NCBI GenBank assembly: GCA_029961685.1
Contig: JARWKL010000012.1
Coordinates: 10,571,955 to 10,635,954, forward strand
Reading direction: 5' to 3'
Origin: Aristolochia californica
Taxonomy: Eukaryota; Streptophyta; Magnoliopsida; Piperales; Aristolochiaceae
DNA length: 64,000 nucleotides
Position numbers and translations under genes: made by a program. The notes beneath the pieces were generated by a model. The model was not told where the DNA came from. It saw only the letters and a program-made list of their open reading frames with translations, and ran no database searches. Positions 37,569 to 50,800 of the stretch are shown here, one piece after another. Position 1 is the first letter of the stretch; each line of letters opens with the position of its first letter.

Positions 37569-40500
37569 GGCTTGTTTGACTCGTGTAAATATCCCACCGC
37601 ACGCTCACTTGAGAATTTAGGATCCATAGGTCATTTGCATCTTTAACATGTTTTAAAACTGCACACCCACATTTAAAACAAGTGTAGGTCAATTACAAAT
37701 CTCTTTCTTATAAAATTCCAAGCAATTAGGGTTGAACTAGCGAAATTTCCCAAACTTGGATATCAAAACTTTTGTGTTCAGTTCTTGTGTGTGAATAAAT
37801 TTTCATATCTTACATTTGTTGTTGTTTTAATTTTTGTGCACACATTAACTCTAAAATTTTCGTTTTGCCTTCTTTTCTTTCTATTTACGAGATCAAGGGA
37901 AAAGTGAAAACTCATGTTTTGAGTTAAGAAAAAAGTATACTTCTAAAATGGAAATGTACAAAATGTAGAGAGAGATAATCCCAAAAAGTGTCTGTAATTT
38001 TTAGCGATTGTAAATTCGTTCTAGCTTTTATATATTAGGTTTGGCAATCGTCGGGAAAAATGAGGCGACAGGGGATTTTTAACTGAGTTTTGACTCCCAA
38101 TCCATAAGCCATTTCTAACAAAAAATGTAGCCCATTATGCATGACTTACTGATAAATCACTTTAAAATCCTCAATGATTTATAGGTCAGCTAAAAGTAAA
38201 TGGGCAAAATAGTGGCTCGTTTGACGCTAGTAAATATCCCACCGTTCGCACACTTGAGAATTTAGGATCCATAGGTCATTTGCATCTTTAACTTGTTTCA
38301 AACCTACAGACCCACATTTAAAACATGTGTAGGATCAATTATAAATGTTTTTCTTATAAAATTCCAAGCAGTTAGGGTTGAACTTGCGGAATTTCCCAAA
38401 CTTGGATATCAAAACTTTTGTGTTCATTTCTGGTGTGTGAATAAATTTTCTTTTCTAACAATTGTTGTTGTTTTAAATTTTATGCACACATAAACTCTAA
38501 AATTTTCTTTTTGCCTTCTTATCTTTCTGTTTACGAGATCAAGTGAAAACTGAAAACTCAAGTTTTGATTTAAGAAAAAAGTATACATCTAAAATAGAAA
38601 TCCACAAAATGTAGAGTGTGATAATCCCAAAAAGTGTCTGTAATTTTTAGGGATTGTCAACTCTTTCTAGCTTTTATATATTAGGTTTTGCAATCATCAG
38701 GAAAAAGGGGGAGGAAGGGGGATTTTTAACTGAGTGTTGACTCCCAATCCATTAGCTATTTCTTACACAAATGAAGCCTGCTGCGCATGATTGATTGATA
38801 AATCACTTTACAATCCTCAATGATTGTTAGGTCAGCTAAAAGTAAATGGGCAAAATAATGGCTTGTTTGACTTGTGTAAATATCCCACCGCACGCTCACT
38901 AGAGAACTTAGGATCCATAAGGCATTTGCATCTTTAACAAGTTTCAAGCATGCACACCCACATTGAAAACATGTGTAGCATCAATTTGAAATATATTTCT
39001 TATAAAATTCCAAGCTATTAGGGTTGAACTAGCGGAATTTCCCAAACTTGGATATCAAAACTTTTGTGTTCTTTTCTGGTGTGTGAATAATTTTTCTTTA
39101 CTTACATTGGTTGTTGTTTCAAATTTTTTGCACACATAAACTCTATTATTTTCGTTTTGCCTTATTTTCTTTCTGTTTACGAGAAGAAGAGTAAAGGGAA
39201 AACTCAAGTTTTGATTTAAGAAAAAAGTATACACCTAAAATGGAAATGCACAAAATGTAGAGACAGATAATCCCTAAAAGTGTCTGTAATTTTAGGGATT
39301 GTAAACTCTTTCTAGCTTTTATTTATTAGGTTTTGAAATTGTCGGGGAAAAGGGGGAGGCGGGGGATTTTTAACTAAGGGTTGACACCCAATCCAAAAGC
39401 CATTTCTTACAAAAGTGTAGCCCGTTACACATGATTGACTGATAAATCACTTTACAATCCTAAATGATTGTTAGGTCAATTAAAATTAAATGGGTAAAAT
39501 AATGGCTTGTTAGACAAGGGTAAATATCCCACCGCACACTCACTTGAGAATTTAGGATCCATAGGTCATTTGCATCATTAACATATTTCAAGCATGTACA
39601 CCCACATTTAAAACATGTGTAAGATCAATTAGAAATCTCTTTCTTATAAAATTCTAGGCTGTTAGGGTTGAATTATTGGAATTTCCCAAAATTGGATATC
39701 AAAACTTTTGTGTTCATTTCTGGTGTGTGAATAATTTTTTTTACTTACATTTGTTGTTATTTTAAATTTTTTGCATACATAAACTCTAAAATTTTTGTTT
39801 TGCCTTCTTATCCTTCTGTTTACGAGATCAAGGGAAAAGTTAAAACTCAACTTTGATTTAAGAGAAAAAGTACACATCTAAAGTGGAAATGTACAAAATG
39901 TAGAGAGATATAATCCCAAAAAGTGTCTATAATTTTTAGGGATTGTAGACTCTTTCTAGGTTTTATATATTAGGTTTTGCAATCATCAGGAAAAAGGGGA
40001 GGCGGGGGGATTTTTAACTGAGTGTTGACTCCAAATCGATAAGCCAATGTTTTAAAAAATTGTTGCCTGTTGCTCATGATTGACCGATAAATCACTTTAC
40101 AATCCTCATTGATTATTTGGTCAGCTAAAAGTAAATAGGCAAAATATTGGCTTGTTTGACACGTGTAAATTTCCCACCGCTCGCTCACTTGAGCATGTAG
40201 GATCCATAGGTGATTTGCATCTTTAACATATTTGGAGCATGCACACCCACATTTAAAACATGAGTAGGATCAATTAGAAATCTTTTTCTTATAAAATTCC
40301 TAGCTGTTAGGGTTGAACAAGCGGAATTTCCCAAACTTGGATATCAAAACTTTTGTGTTCATTTTTGGTGTGTGAATAAATTTTCTTTACTTATATTTCT
40401 TGTTGTTTTAAATTTTTGGCAGACATAAACTCTAAAATTTTCGTTTTCCCTTCTTTTCATCCTATTTACGAGATGAAAGGAAAAGTGAAAACTCAGGTAT

Positions 40501-40620
40501 TGATTTAAGAAAAAAGTATACTTCTAAAATGGAAATGAACAAAATGTAGAGAGAGATAATCCCAAAAAGTGTCTGTAATTATTAGGGATTGTAAACTCTT
40601 TCTAGCTTTTATATATTAGG
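37567..40620 (-). repeat. Duplicated satellite block, copy 1 (about 3.05 kb)
   Basis: Landmarks at 37587, 38232, 38878, 39522 and 40167 recur at 43172, 43817, 44463, 45107 and 45752, each 5,585 bp later. The copies agree at nearly every base I compared, including private variants such as ATGTTTTAAAACTGCACACC, TTTGACGCTAGTAAATATC and GAAGAAGAGTAAAGGGAAAA. Similarity drops to ordinary monomer level after about 40,620. Confidence 0.92.
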
Positions 40621-43151
40621 TTTGGCAATCTTCGGGAAAAAGGGGGAGACGGGGGGATTTTTAACTGAGTGTTGACTCCCAATCCATAACCCATTTGATA
40701 CAAAAATGTATCCCATTACACATGACTGACCGATAATTCACTTTACAATCATCAATGATTGTTAGGTCAGCTAAATGTAAATGGGCAATATAATGACTTG
40801 TTTGACTCGGGTACATATCCTACCACACGCTCACTTGAGAATTTAGGATCTATAGGTCATTTGCATCTTCAACATGTTTCAAGCATGCACACCCACATTT
40901 AAAACATGTGTAGCATCAATTAGAAATCTCTTTCCATTAAAATTCAAAGCTCTTAGGGTCGAACTTGCGGAATTTCCCAAACTTGGATATCAAAACTTTT
41001 GTGTTCATTTCTAGTGTGTGAATAAATTTTATTTACATACATTTGTTGTTTTTTTTAATTTTTTACATACATAAATTTTAAAATTTTATTTTTGCCATCT
41101 TATCTCTTTGTTTACAAGATCAAGGGAAAAGTGAACACTGCAGTTTTGATTAATGAAAAAAGTAAACATCTAAAATGGAAATGCACAAAATGTAGAGAGA
41201 GATAATCCAAAACAGGGTCTGTATTTTTTAGGGTTTGTAAACTCTTTCTCACTTTTATATATAATGTTTTGTAATCGTCGGGAAAAAGGGGGAGGCGGGG
41301 TGATTTTTAACTCAGTGTTGACTCCCAATCCAAAGCCTTTTCATACAAAAATGCATCCCGTTACGCATGACTGACCGATAAATAACTTTACAATCATTAA
41401 TGATTGTTAGGTCATCTAAAAGCAAATGCGCAAAATAATGGCTTGTTTGACTCGGGTACATATCCCATCGCACGCTCACATGAGAAATTAGGATCCATAG
41501 GTCATTTGCATCTTTAACAAGTTTGAACCATGCACAGCCACATTTAAAACATGTGTAGGATCAATAACAAATCTCTTTGTTATAAAATTCCAACATGTTA
41601 GGGTTGACCTAGCGGAATTTCCCAAACTCCAATATCAAAATTTTTGTGTTCATTTCTAGTGTGTGAATAAATTTTCTTTACTTATATTTGTTGTTGTTTG
41701 AAATTTTTTGAATACATGAACTCTACGATTTTTAACTGAGTGTTGACTCCCAATCCCTAAGCCATTTCTTTAAAAAATGTAACCCGTTACGCATGACTAA
41801 CCGATAAATCACTTTACAATCCTCAATGATTGTTAGGTCAACTAAAAGTAAATGGGCAAAATAATAGCTTGTTTGACTCGGGTAAATATCCGACCGCACG
41901 CCCACTTGAGAATTTAGGATCCATTGGTCATTTGCATCTTTAGCATGTTTCAAGCATGCACACCCAGATTTAAAACATGTGTATGATCAATAAGAAATCT
42001 TTTTCTTATAAAACTCAAACCTGTTAGGGTTGAACTAGCGGAATTTCTTAAACTTGGATATCAAAACTTTTGTATTCATTTCTGGTGTGTGAATAAATTT
42101 TCTTTACTTACATTTGTTGTTGTTTTAAATCTATTGAATACATAAACTCTAAAATTTACGTTTTGCCTTCTTTTCTTTCTGTTTACGAGATTAAGGGAAA
42201 AGTGAAAATTCAAGTTTTGATTTAAGAAAAAAGTATACATCTAAAATGCAAATGCAACAATTGTAGAGAGAGATGATCCCAAAAAGTGTATGTAATTTTT
42301 AAGGATTGTAAACTCTTTCTAGCTTTTATATATTCGATTTTGCGATCGTCACGAAAAAGGAGGAGGCGGGGGAATTTTTAACTGAGTGTTGACTGCCAAT
42401 CAGTTAGCCATTTCTTACAAAAATTGAGCCCGTTTCGCAATACTGACCGATAAATCACTTTACTATCCTCAATGATTTTTAGGTCAGCTAAAAGTAAATG
42501 GGCAAAATAATGGGTTGTTTGACTCGGGTAAATATTACACCACACGCTCACTTGAGAATTTAAGATCCATAGGTCATTTGCATCTTTAACATGTTTCAAG
42601 CATGCACACCCACATTTAAAACATGTGCAGGATCAATAAGAAATCTCTTTCTTATAAAATTCCAAGCAGTTAGTGTTGAACTTGCGGAATTTCCCAAACA
42701 TGTTTAACAAAACTTTTGTGCTCATTTCTAGTGTGTGAATAAATTTTAACTTACTTTTGTTGGTTTTTAGTTTTTTTGCACACATCAAATCTAAAATTTT
42801 AGTTTTTCCTTCTTATCTTTCTTTTTATGAGATCAAGGGAAAGACAAAAACTCAAGTTTTTATATAGGAAAAAAGTATACGTCTAAAATGGAAAAGCAAG
42901 AAATGTAGAGAGTGATAATCCCAAAAAGTGTTTGTAATTTTTAGGGATTGTAAACTCTTTCAAGCTTTTACATATTAGGTTTTGTAATCGTCGGAAAAAA
43001 GGGGGAGGCGGGGGGATTTTTAATTGAGTGTTGACTTCCAATTCATAAGCCATTTCTTACAAAAATGCAGCTTGTTACGCATGATTGGCCGATCAATCAC
43101 TTTCCAATCCTCAATAATTGTTTGGTCAGGTAAAAGAAAATGGGCAAAATA
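40621..43151 (-). repeat. Satellite B monomers between the duplicated blocks
   Basis: Landmarks at 40813, 41458, 41884 and 42530. It contains a truncated monomer: spacing 41458 to 41884 is 426 bp, because GAACTCTACGATTTTTAACT at about 41,719-41,738 joins the middle of one unit to the middle of another (joint about 41,724-41,730). Otherwise ordinary B sequence, with no gene visible. Confidence 0.9.
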
Positions 43152-46100
43152 ATGGCTTGTTTGACTCGTGTAAATATCCCACCGCACGCTCACTTGAGAA
43201 TTTAGGATCCATAGGTCATTTGCATCTTTAACATGTTTTAAAACTGCACACCCACATTTAAAACAAGTGTAGGTCAATTACAAATCTCTTTCTTATAAAA
43301 TTCCAAGCAATTAGGGTTGAACTAGCGAAATTTCCCAAACTTGGATATCAAAACTTTTGTGTTCAGTTCTTGTGTGTGAATAAATTTTCATATCTTACAT
43401 TTGTTGTTGTTTTAATTTTTGTGCACACATTAACTCTAAAATTTTTGTTTTGCCTTCTTTTCTTTCTATTTACGAGATCAAGGGAAAAGTGAAAACTCAT
43501 GTTTTGAGTTAAGAAAAAAGTATACTTCTAAAATGGAAATGTACAAAATGTAGAGAGAGATAATCCCAAAAAGTGTCTGTAATTTTTAGGAATTGTAAAT
43601 TCGTTCTAGCTTTTATATATTAGGTTTGGCAATCGTCGGGAAAAATGAGGCGACGGGGGATTTTTAACTGAGTTTTGACTCCCAATCCATAAGCCATTTC
43701 TAACAAAAAATGTAGCCCGTTATGCATGACTTACTGATAAATCACTTTAAAATCCTCAATGATTTATAGGTCAGCTAAAAGTAAATGGGCAAAATAGTGG
43801 CTCGTTTGACGCTAGTAAATATCCCACCGCTCGCACACTTGAGAATTTAGGATCCATAGGTCATTTGCATCTTTAACTTGTTTCAAACCTACAGACCCAC
43901 ATTTAAAGCATGTGTAGGATCAATTATAAATGTTTTTCTTATAAAATTCCAAGCAGTTAGGGTTGAACTTGCGGAATTTCCCAAACTTGGATATCAAAAC
44001 TTTTGTGTTCATTTCCGCTGTGTGAATAAATTTTCTTTTCTAACAATTGTTGTTGTTTTAAATTTTATGCACACATAAACTCTAAAATTTTATTTTTGCC
44101 TTCTTATCTTTTTGTTTACGAGATCAAGTGAAAACTGAAAACTCAAGTTTTGATTTAAGAAAAAAGTATACATCTAAAATAGAAATCCACAAAATGTAGA
44201 GTGTGATAATCCCAAAAAGTGTCTGTAATTTTTAGGGATTGTCAATTCTTTCTAGCTTTTATATATTAGGTTTTGCAATCATCAGGAAAAAGGGGGAGGA
44301 AGGGGGATTTTTAACTGAGTGTTGACTCCCAATCCATTAGCTATTTCTTACACAAATGAAGCCTGCTGCGCGTGATTGATCGATAAATCACTTTACAATC
44401 CTCAATGATTGTTAGGTCAGCTAAAAGTAAATGGGCAAAATAATGGCTTGTTTGACTTGTGTAAATATCCCACCGCACGCTCACTAGAGAACTTAGGATC
44501 CATAAGGCATTTGCATCTTTAACAAGTTTCAAGCATGCACACCCACATTGAAAACATGTGTAGCATCAATTCGAAATATATTTCTTATAAAATTCCAAGC
44601 TATTAGGGTTGAACTAGCGGAATTTCCCAAACTTGGATATCAAAACTTTTGTGTTCTTTTCTGGTGTGTGAATAATTTTTCTTTACTTACATTGGTTGTT
44701 GTTTCAAATTTTTTGCACACATAAACTCTATTATTTTCGTTTTGCCTTATTTTCTTTCTGTTTACGAGAAGAAGAGTAAAGGGAAAACTCAAGTTTTGAT
44801 TTAAGAAAAAAGTATACGCCTAAAATGGAAATGCACAAAATGTAGAGACAGATAATCCCTAAAAGTGTCTGTAATTTTAGGGATTGTAAACTCTTTCTAG
44901 CTTTTATTTATTAGGTTTTGAAATTGTCGGGGAAAAGGGGGAGGCGGGGGATTTTTAACTAAGGGTTGACACCCAATCCAAAAGCCATTTCTTACAAAAG
45001 TGTAGCCCGTTACACATGATTGACTGATAAATCACTTTACAATCCTAAATGATTGTTAGGTCAATTAAAAGTAAATGGGTAAAAGAATGGCTTGTTAGAC
45101 AAGGGTAAATATCCCACTGCACACTCACTTGAGAATTTAGGATCCATAGGTCATTTGCATCATTAACATATTTCAAGCATGTACACCCACATTTAAAACA
45201 TGTGTAAGATCAATTAGAAATCTCTTTCTTATAAAATTCTAGGCTGTTAGGGTTGAATTATTGGAATTTCCCAAAATTGGATATCAAAACTTTTGTGTTC
45301 ATTTCTGGTGTGTGAATAATTTTTTTTACTTACATTTGTTGTTATTTTAAATTTTTTGCATACATAAACTCTAAAATTTTTGTTTTGCCTTCTTATCCTT
45401 CTGTTTACGAGATCAAGGGAAAAGTTAAAACTCAACTTTGATTTAAGAGAAAAAGTACACATCTAAAGTGGAAATGTACAAAATGTAGAGAGATATAATC
45501 CCAAAAAGTGTCTATAATTTTTAGGGATTGTAGACTCTTTCTAGGTTTTATATATTAGGTTTTGCAATCATCAGGAAAAAGGGGAGGCGAGGGGATTTTT
45601 AACTGAGTGTTGACTCCAAATCGATAAGCCAATGTTTTAAAAAATTGTTGCCTGTTGCTCATGATTGACCGATAAATCACTTTACAATCCTCATTGATTA
45701 TTTGGTCAGCTAAAAGTAAATAGGCAAAATATTGGCTTGTTTGACACGTGTAAATTTCCCACCGCTCGCTCACTTGAGCATGTAGGATCCATAGGTGATT
45801 TGCATCTTTAACATATTTGGAGCATGCACACCCACATTTAAAACATGAGTAGGATCAATTAGAAATCGTTTTCTTATAAAATTCCTAGCTGTTAGGGTTG
45901 AACAAGCGGAATTTCCCAAACTTGGATATCAAAACTTTTGTGTTCATTTTTGGTGTGTGAATAAATTTTATTTACTTATATTTCTTGTTGTTTTAAATTT
46001 TTGGCAGACATAAACTCTAAAATTTTCGTTTTCCCTTCTTTTCATCCTATTTACGAGATGAAAGGAAAAGTGAAAACTCAGGTATTGATTTAAGAAAAAA

Positions 46101-46205
46101 GTATACTTCTAAAATGGAAATGCACAAAATGTAGAGAGAGATAATCCCAAAAAGTGTCTGTAATTATTAGGGATTGTAAACTCTTTCTAGCTTTTATATA
46201 TTAGG
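43152..46205 (-). repeat. Duplicated satellite block, copy 2 (about 3.05 kb)
   Basis: Second copy of 37,567-40,620, with only scattered single-base differences seen (for example CATTTAAAACATG against CATTTAAAGCATG near 43,902). The left edge here sits inside a continuous monomer, whereas copy 1 starts at a truncation joint. Copy 2 therefore keeps the older left flank. The right edge is near GCAATC at 46,210. Confidence 0.92.
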
Positions 46206-47869
46206 TTTTGCAATCGTCGGGAAAAGGGGGTAGATGGGGGACTTTTAACTGAGTGTAAACTCCCAATCCATAAGCCATTTCTTAAAAAAATGTAGCCCAT
46301 TACGCATGACTGACCGATAAATCACTTTACAATGCTCAATGGTTCTTAGGTCAGCGAAAAGTAAATGTGCAAAATTATGTCTTGTTTGACTCGGGTAAAT
46401 ATCCCACCACATGCTCACTTGAGAATTTAGGATCCATAGGTCATTTGCATCTTTAAGATGTTTCAAGAATGAACACCAACATTTAAAACATGTGTAGGAT
46501 CAATTAGAAATCTCATTCTTATAAAAGTCCAAGCTGTTAGGGTTGAACTAGAGGAATTTCCTAAATTGGGATATCAAAACTTTTGTGTTCATTTCTGGTG
46601 TGTGAAAAAATTGTTTATACTTACACTTGTGGTTGTATTAATTTTTTTGCATACATGAACTCTAAAATTTTTCATTTTGCCTTCTTATCTCTCTATTTAC
46701 GAGATCAAGGGAAAAGTGAAAACTCAAGTTTTGATTTAAGAAAAAAGTATACATCTAAAATGGAAATTCCCCAAATGCAGAGAAAGATAATCCCAAAAAG
46801 TGGCAGTAATTTTTAGGGATTGTAAACTCTTTCTAGCTTTTATAAATTAGATTTTGAAATTGTCAAGAAAAAGTGGGAGGCGGTGGGATATTTAACTGAG
46901 TATTGACTCCCAATCCATAAGCCATTTCTTACAAAAATGTGGCCCGTTACACAAGACTGACCGATAAATCACTTTACAATCCTCAATGATTGTTAGGTCA
47001 GCTAAAAGTAAATGGGTAAAATAATGGTTTGTTTGACTTGGGTAAATATCCCACCGCACCCTCACTTGAGAATTTAGGATCCATAGGTCATTTGCATCTT
47101 TAACATGTTTAAAGCATGCACACCCACATTTAAAACATATGTTGGATCAATTAGAAATCTTTTTCTTATAAAATTCCAAGTTGTTATGGTTGTACTATCG
47201 GAATTTCCAAAACTTGGATATCTAAACTTTTGTGTTCATTTCTAGTGTGTGAATAAATTTTCTTTACTTACAGTTGTAGTTGTTTTAAATTTTTTCATAC
47301 ATAAACTCTAAAATTTTCATTTTGCCTTCTTTTCTTTTTGTTTACGAGATCAAGGGAAAAGTGAAAACTCAAGTTTTGATTCAAGAAAAAAGTATACATC
47401 TAAAATGGAGCACAAAATTCAAAGAGAGATAATCCCAAAAAGTGTTTGTAATTTTTAGGGATAATAAACTCTTTCTAGCTTTTATATAATAGGTTTTGCA
47501 ATCGTTGGGAAAAAGGGGGATTCACAGGGATTATTAACTGAGTGTTGACTCCCAATCCACAAGCCATTTCTTACAAAAATTTAGCCCTTTACACATGACT
47601 GTCCGATAAATCACTTTACAATCCTCAATAATTGTTAGGTTAGCTAAAAGTAAATGGGAAAAATAATGGTCTGTTTGACTCGGGTAAATATCCCACTACA
47701 CGCTCAGTTGATAATTAAGGATCCATAGGTCATTTGCATCTTTATCATGTTTCAAGCATGCACACCCACATTAAAAACATGTGTAGGATCAATTAGAAAT
47801 CTCTTTCTTTTAAAATTCCAAGATGTTAGGGTTGAACTAGCGGAATTTCCCAAACTTGGATATCAAAAC
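46206..47869 (-). repeat. Satellite B, segment between block duplications
   Basis: Landmarks at 46397, 47044 and 47686 with normal spacing. Ordinary B sequence with scattered variants and no gene visible. Confidence 0.93.
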
Positions 47870-50800
47870 TTTTGTGTTCATTTCTTGTGTGTGAATAAAT
47901 TTTCTTTACTAACATTTGTTGTTGTTTTAAATTGTTTGCACATTAAAACTCTAAAATTTTCATTTTGCCTTCTTATCTTTCTGTTGACGAGAACAAGGGA
48001 AAAGTGAAAACTCAAGTTTTGATTTAAGAAGATAGAATACATCTAAAACAGAAATCCACAAAATGTATAGAGAGATAATCCCAAAAAGTGTCTGTAATTT
48101 TAAGGGATTCTAAACTCTTTCTAGCTTTTATACATTAGGTTTTCAAATCGTCGGGAAAATGGGGGAGCCAGGGGGATTTTTCACTGAGTGTTGACTCCCA
48201 ATCCATATGCCATTTCTTACAAAAATGAAGCCCGTTACGTATGACTGACCGATAAATCACTTTACAATCCTCAATGATTGCTAGGTCAGCTAAAAGTAAA
48301 TGTGCAAAATAAAAGCATGTTTGACTCGGGAAAATATACTACCGCACGCTCACTTGAGAATTTAGGATCCATAGGTCATTTGCATCTTTAACATGTTCCA
48401 AGCATACACACCCACATTTAAAACATGTGTAGGATCAATTACAAATCTCTTTATTGTAAAATTTCAAGCTATTAGGGTTGAACAAGCGGAATTTCCCAAA
48501 CTTGGATATTAAACCTTTTGTGTTCGTTTGTGGTGTGTGAATAAATTTTATTTACTTGCATTTGTTGTAGTTTTAAATGTTTTAAGTGCTCAACTCTAAT
48601 ATTTTCGTCTTGCATTCTTATCTTTCTGTTTACGAGATCATGGGAAAATTGAAAACTCTGGTTTTTCTTTCAGAAAAAGTATACATCTACAATGGAGTTG
48701 CACAAAATGTAGAGAGAGATAATCCCAAAAAGTGTCTATAATTTTTAGGGATTGTAAACTCTTTCTAGCTTTTACATATTAGGTTTTGCAATCGTCGGAA
48801 AAAAGGCGCAGGCGTGAGGGTTTTTAACTGAGTGTTGACTCCCAATCCATTAGCCATTTCTTACAAAAATGTAGCCAGTTACGCATGACTGACCGATAAT
48901 TCACTTTACAATCATCAATGACTATTAGGTCAGCTAAAAGTAAATGGGCAAAACAATGGCTTGTTTGACATGGGTAAATATCCAACCGCACGATCAATTA
49001 GAAATCTCTTTCTTATAAAATTCAAAGCTATTAGGGTTGAACTAGCGGAATTTCCCAAACTTGGATATCAAAACTTTTCTCTTTATTTTTTGGTGTGTGA
49101 ATAAATTTTCTTTACTTACATTTGCTGTTGTTTTAATTTCTTTGCATACATAAACTCTAAAATTTTCATTTTGCCTTCTTATCTTTCTGTTTACGAGGTC
49201 AAGTGAAAAGTAAAAACATAAGTTTTGATTTAAGAAAAAAGTATACATCTAAAATGGAAATGCACAAAATATAGAGAGAGATAATCCAAAAAAGTGTCTG
49301 TAATTTTTAGGGATTGTGAAATCTTTCTAGCTTTTATAAATTAGGTTTTGCAATCGTCGAGAAAGGGGGAGGCGGGGGGATTTTTAACTGAGTGCTGACT
49401 CCCAATCCATAAGCCATTTCTTACAAAAATGTAGCCCGTTACGCATGACTGACCGATAAATCACTTTACAATTATCAATTATTGTTAGGTCAACTAAAAG
49501 TAAATGGGTGAAATAATGGCTTGTTTGACTCGGGGAGATATCCCACCGCACGCTCAATTGATAATTTAGGATCCATAAGACATTTGCATCTTTAACATGT
49601 TTCAGGCATGCACACCCACAATTAAAACATGTGTAGGATCAATTATAAATCTCTTTCTTATAAAATTCCAAGCAATTAGGGTTGAACTAGCAGAATTTCC
49701 CAAACTTGGATATCAAAACTTTTGTGATCATTTCTGGTGTGTGAATAAATTTTCTTTACTTACATTTGTTGTTGTTTTAAATTTTTGGGATACATAAACT
49801 CTAAAATATTCGTTATGCCTTCTTATGTTTTTGTTTACTAGATCAAGGGAAAAGTAAAAACTCAAGTTTTGATTTAGGAACAAAGTATACATCTAAAATG
49901 GAAATGCACAAAATGTAGAAAGAGATAAACCCAAAAAGTATCTGTAATTTTTAGGGATTGTGAACTCTTTCTAGCTTTTATATATTAGGTTTTGCAATCG
50001 TCGAGAAAAAAGGGGAGGCTGGGGGATTTTTAACATAGTGTTAACTCTGAATCCATAAGTTATTTCTTACAAAAAAGTAGCCTATTACGTATGACTGACC
50101 GATAAATCAATTTAAAATATCAATTATTATTAGGTCAGCTTAAAGTAAATGGGCAAAATAATGGCTTGTTTGACTCGGGTAAATATCCCACCGCACGCGC
50201 ACTTGAGAATTTAGGATCCATTGGACATTTGCATGTTTAACATGTTTCAAGCATGCACACCCACATTTAAAACATGTGTAGGATCAATTAGAAATCTCTC
50301 TCTTATAAAATTCCAAGCTACTAGGGTTGAACTAAAGGAATTTCCCAAACTTGGATATCTAAATTTTTGTGTTCATTTCTGGTCTGTGAATAAATTTTCT
50401 TTATTTACATTTTTTGTTGTTTTAAATTTTTTGCATACATAAACTCTAAAATTTTTGTTTTGCATTCTTATCTTTCTGTTTACTCAGGAAAAAGTGATAA
50501 CTCAAGTTTTGATTTAAGAGAAAAGTATACAACTAAAATGGAAATGCACAAAAGGCAGAGAGAGATAATCCAAAAAAATGTTGATAATTTTAGGGATTGT
50601 GAACTCTTCTTAGCTTTCATATATTAGGGTTTGCAATCGTCGGGAAAAAGGGGGTGGCGGGGCGATTTTTAACTGAGTGATGACTCCCAATCCATAAGCC
50701 ATTTCTTACAAAAATGTAGCCCGTTACACATGACTGATCGTTAAATCACTTTATAATCATCAATGTTTGTAAGGTCAGTTAAAAGTAAAAGGGCAAAATA

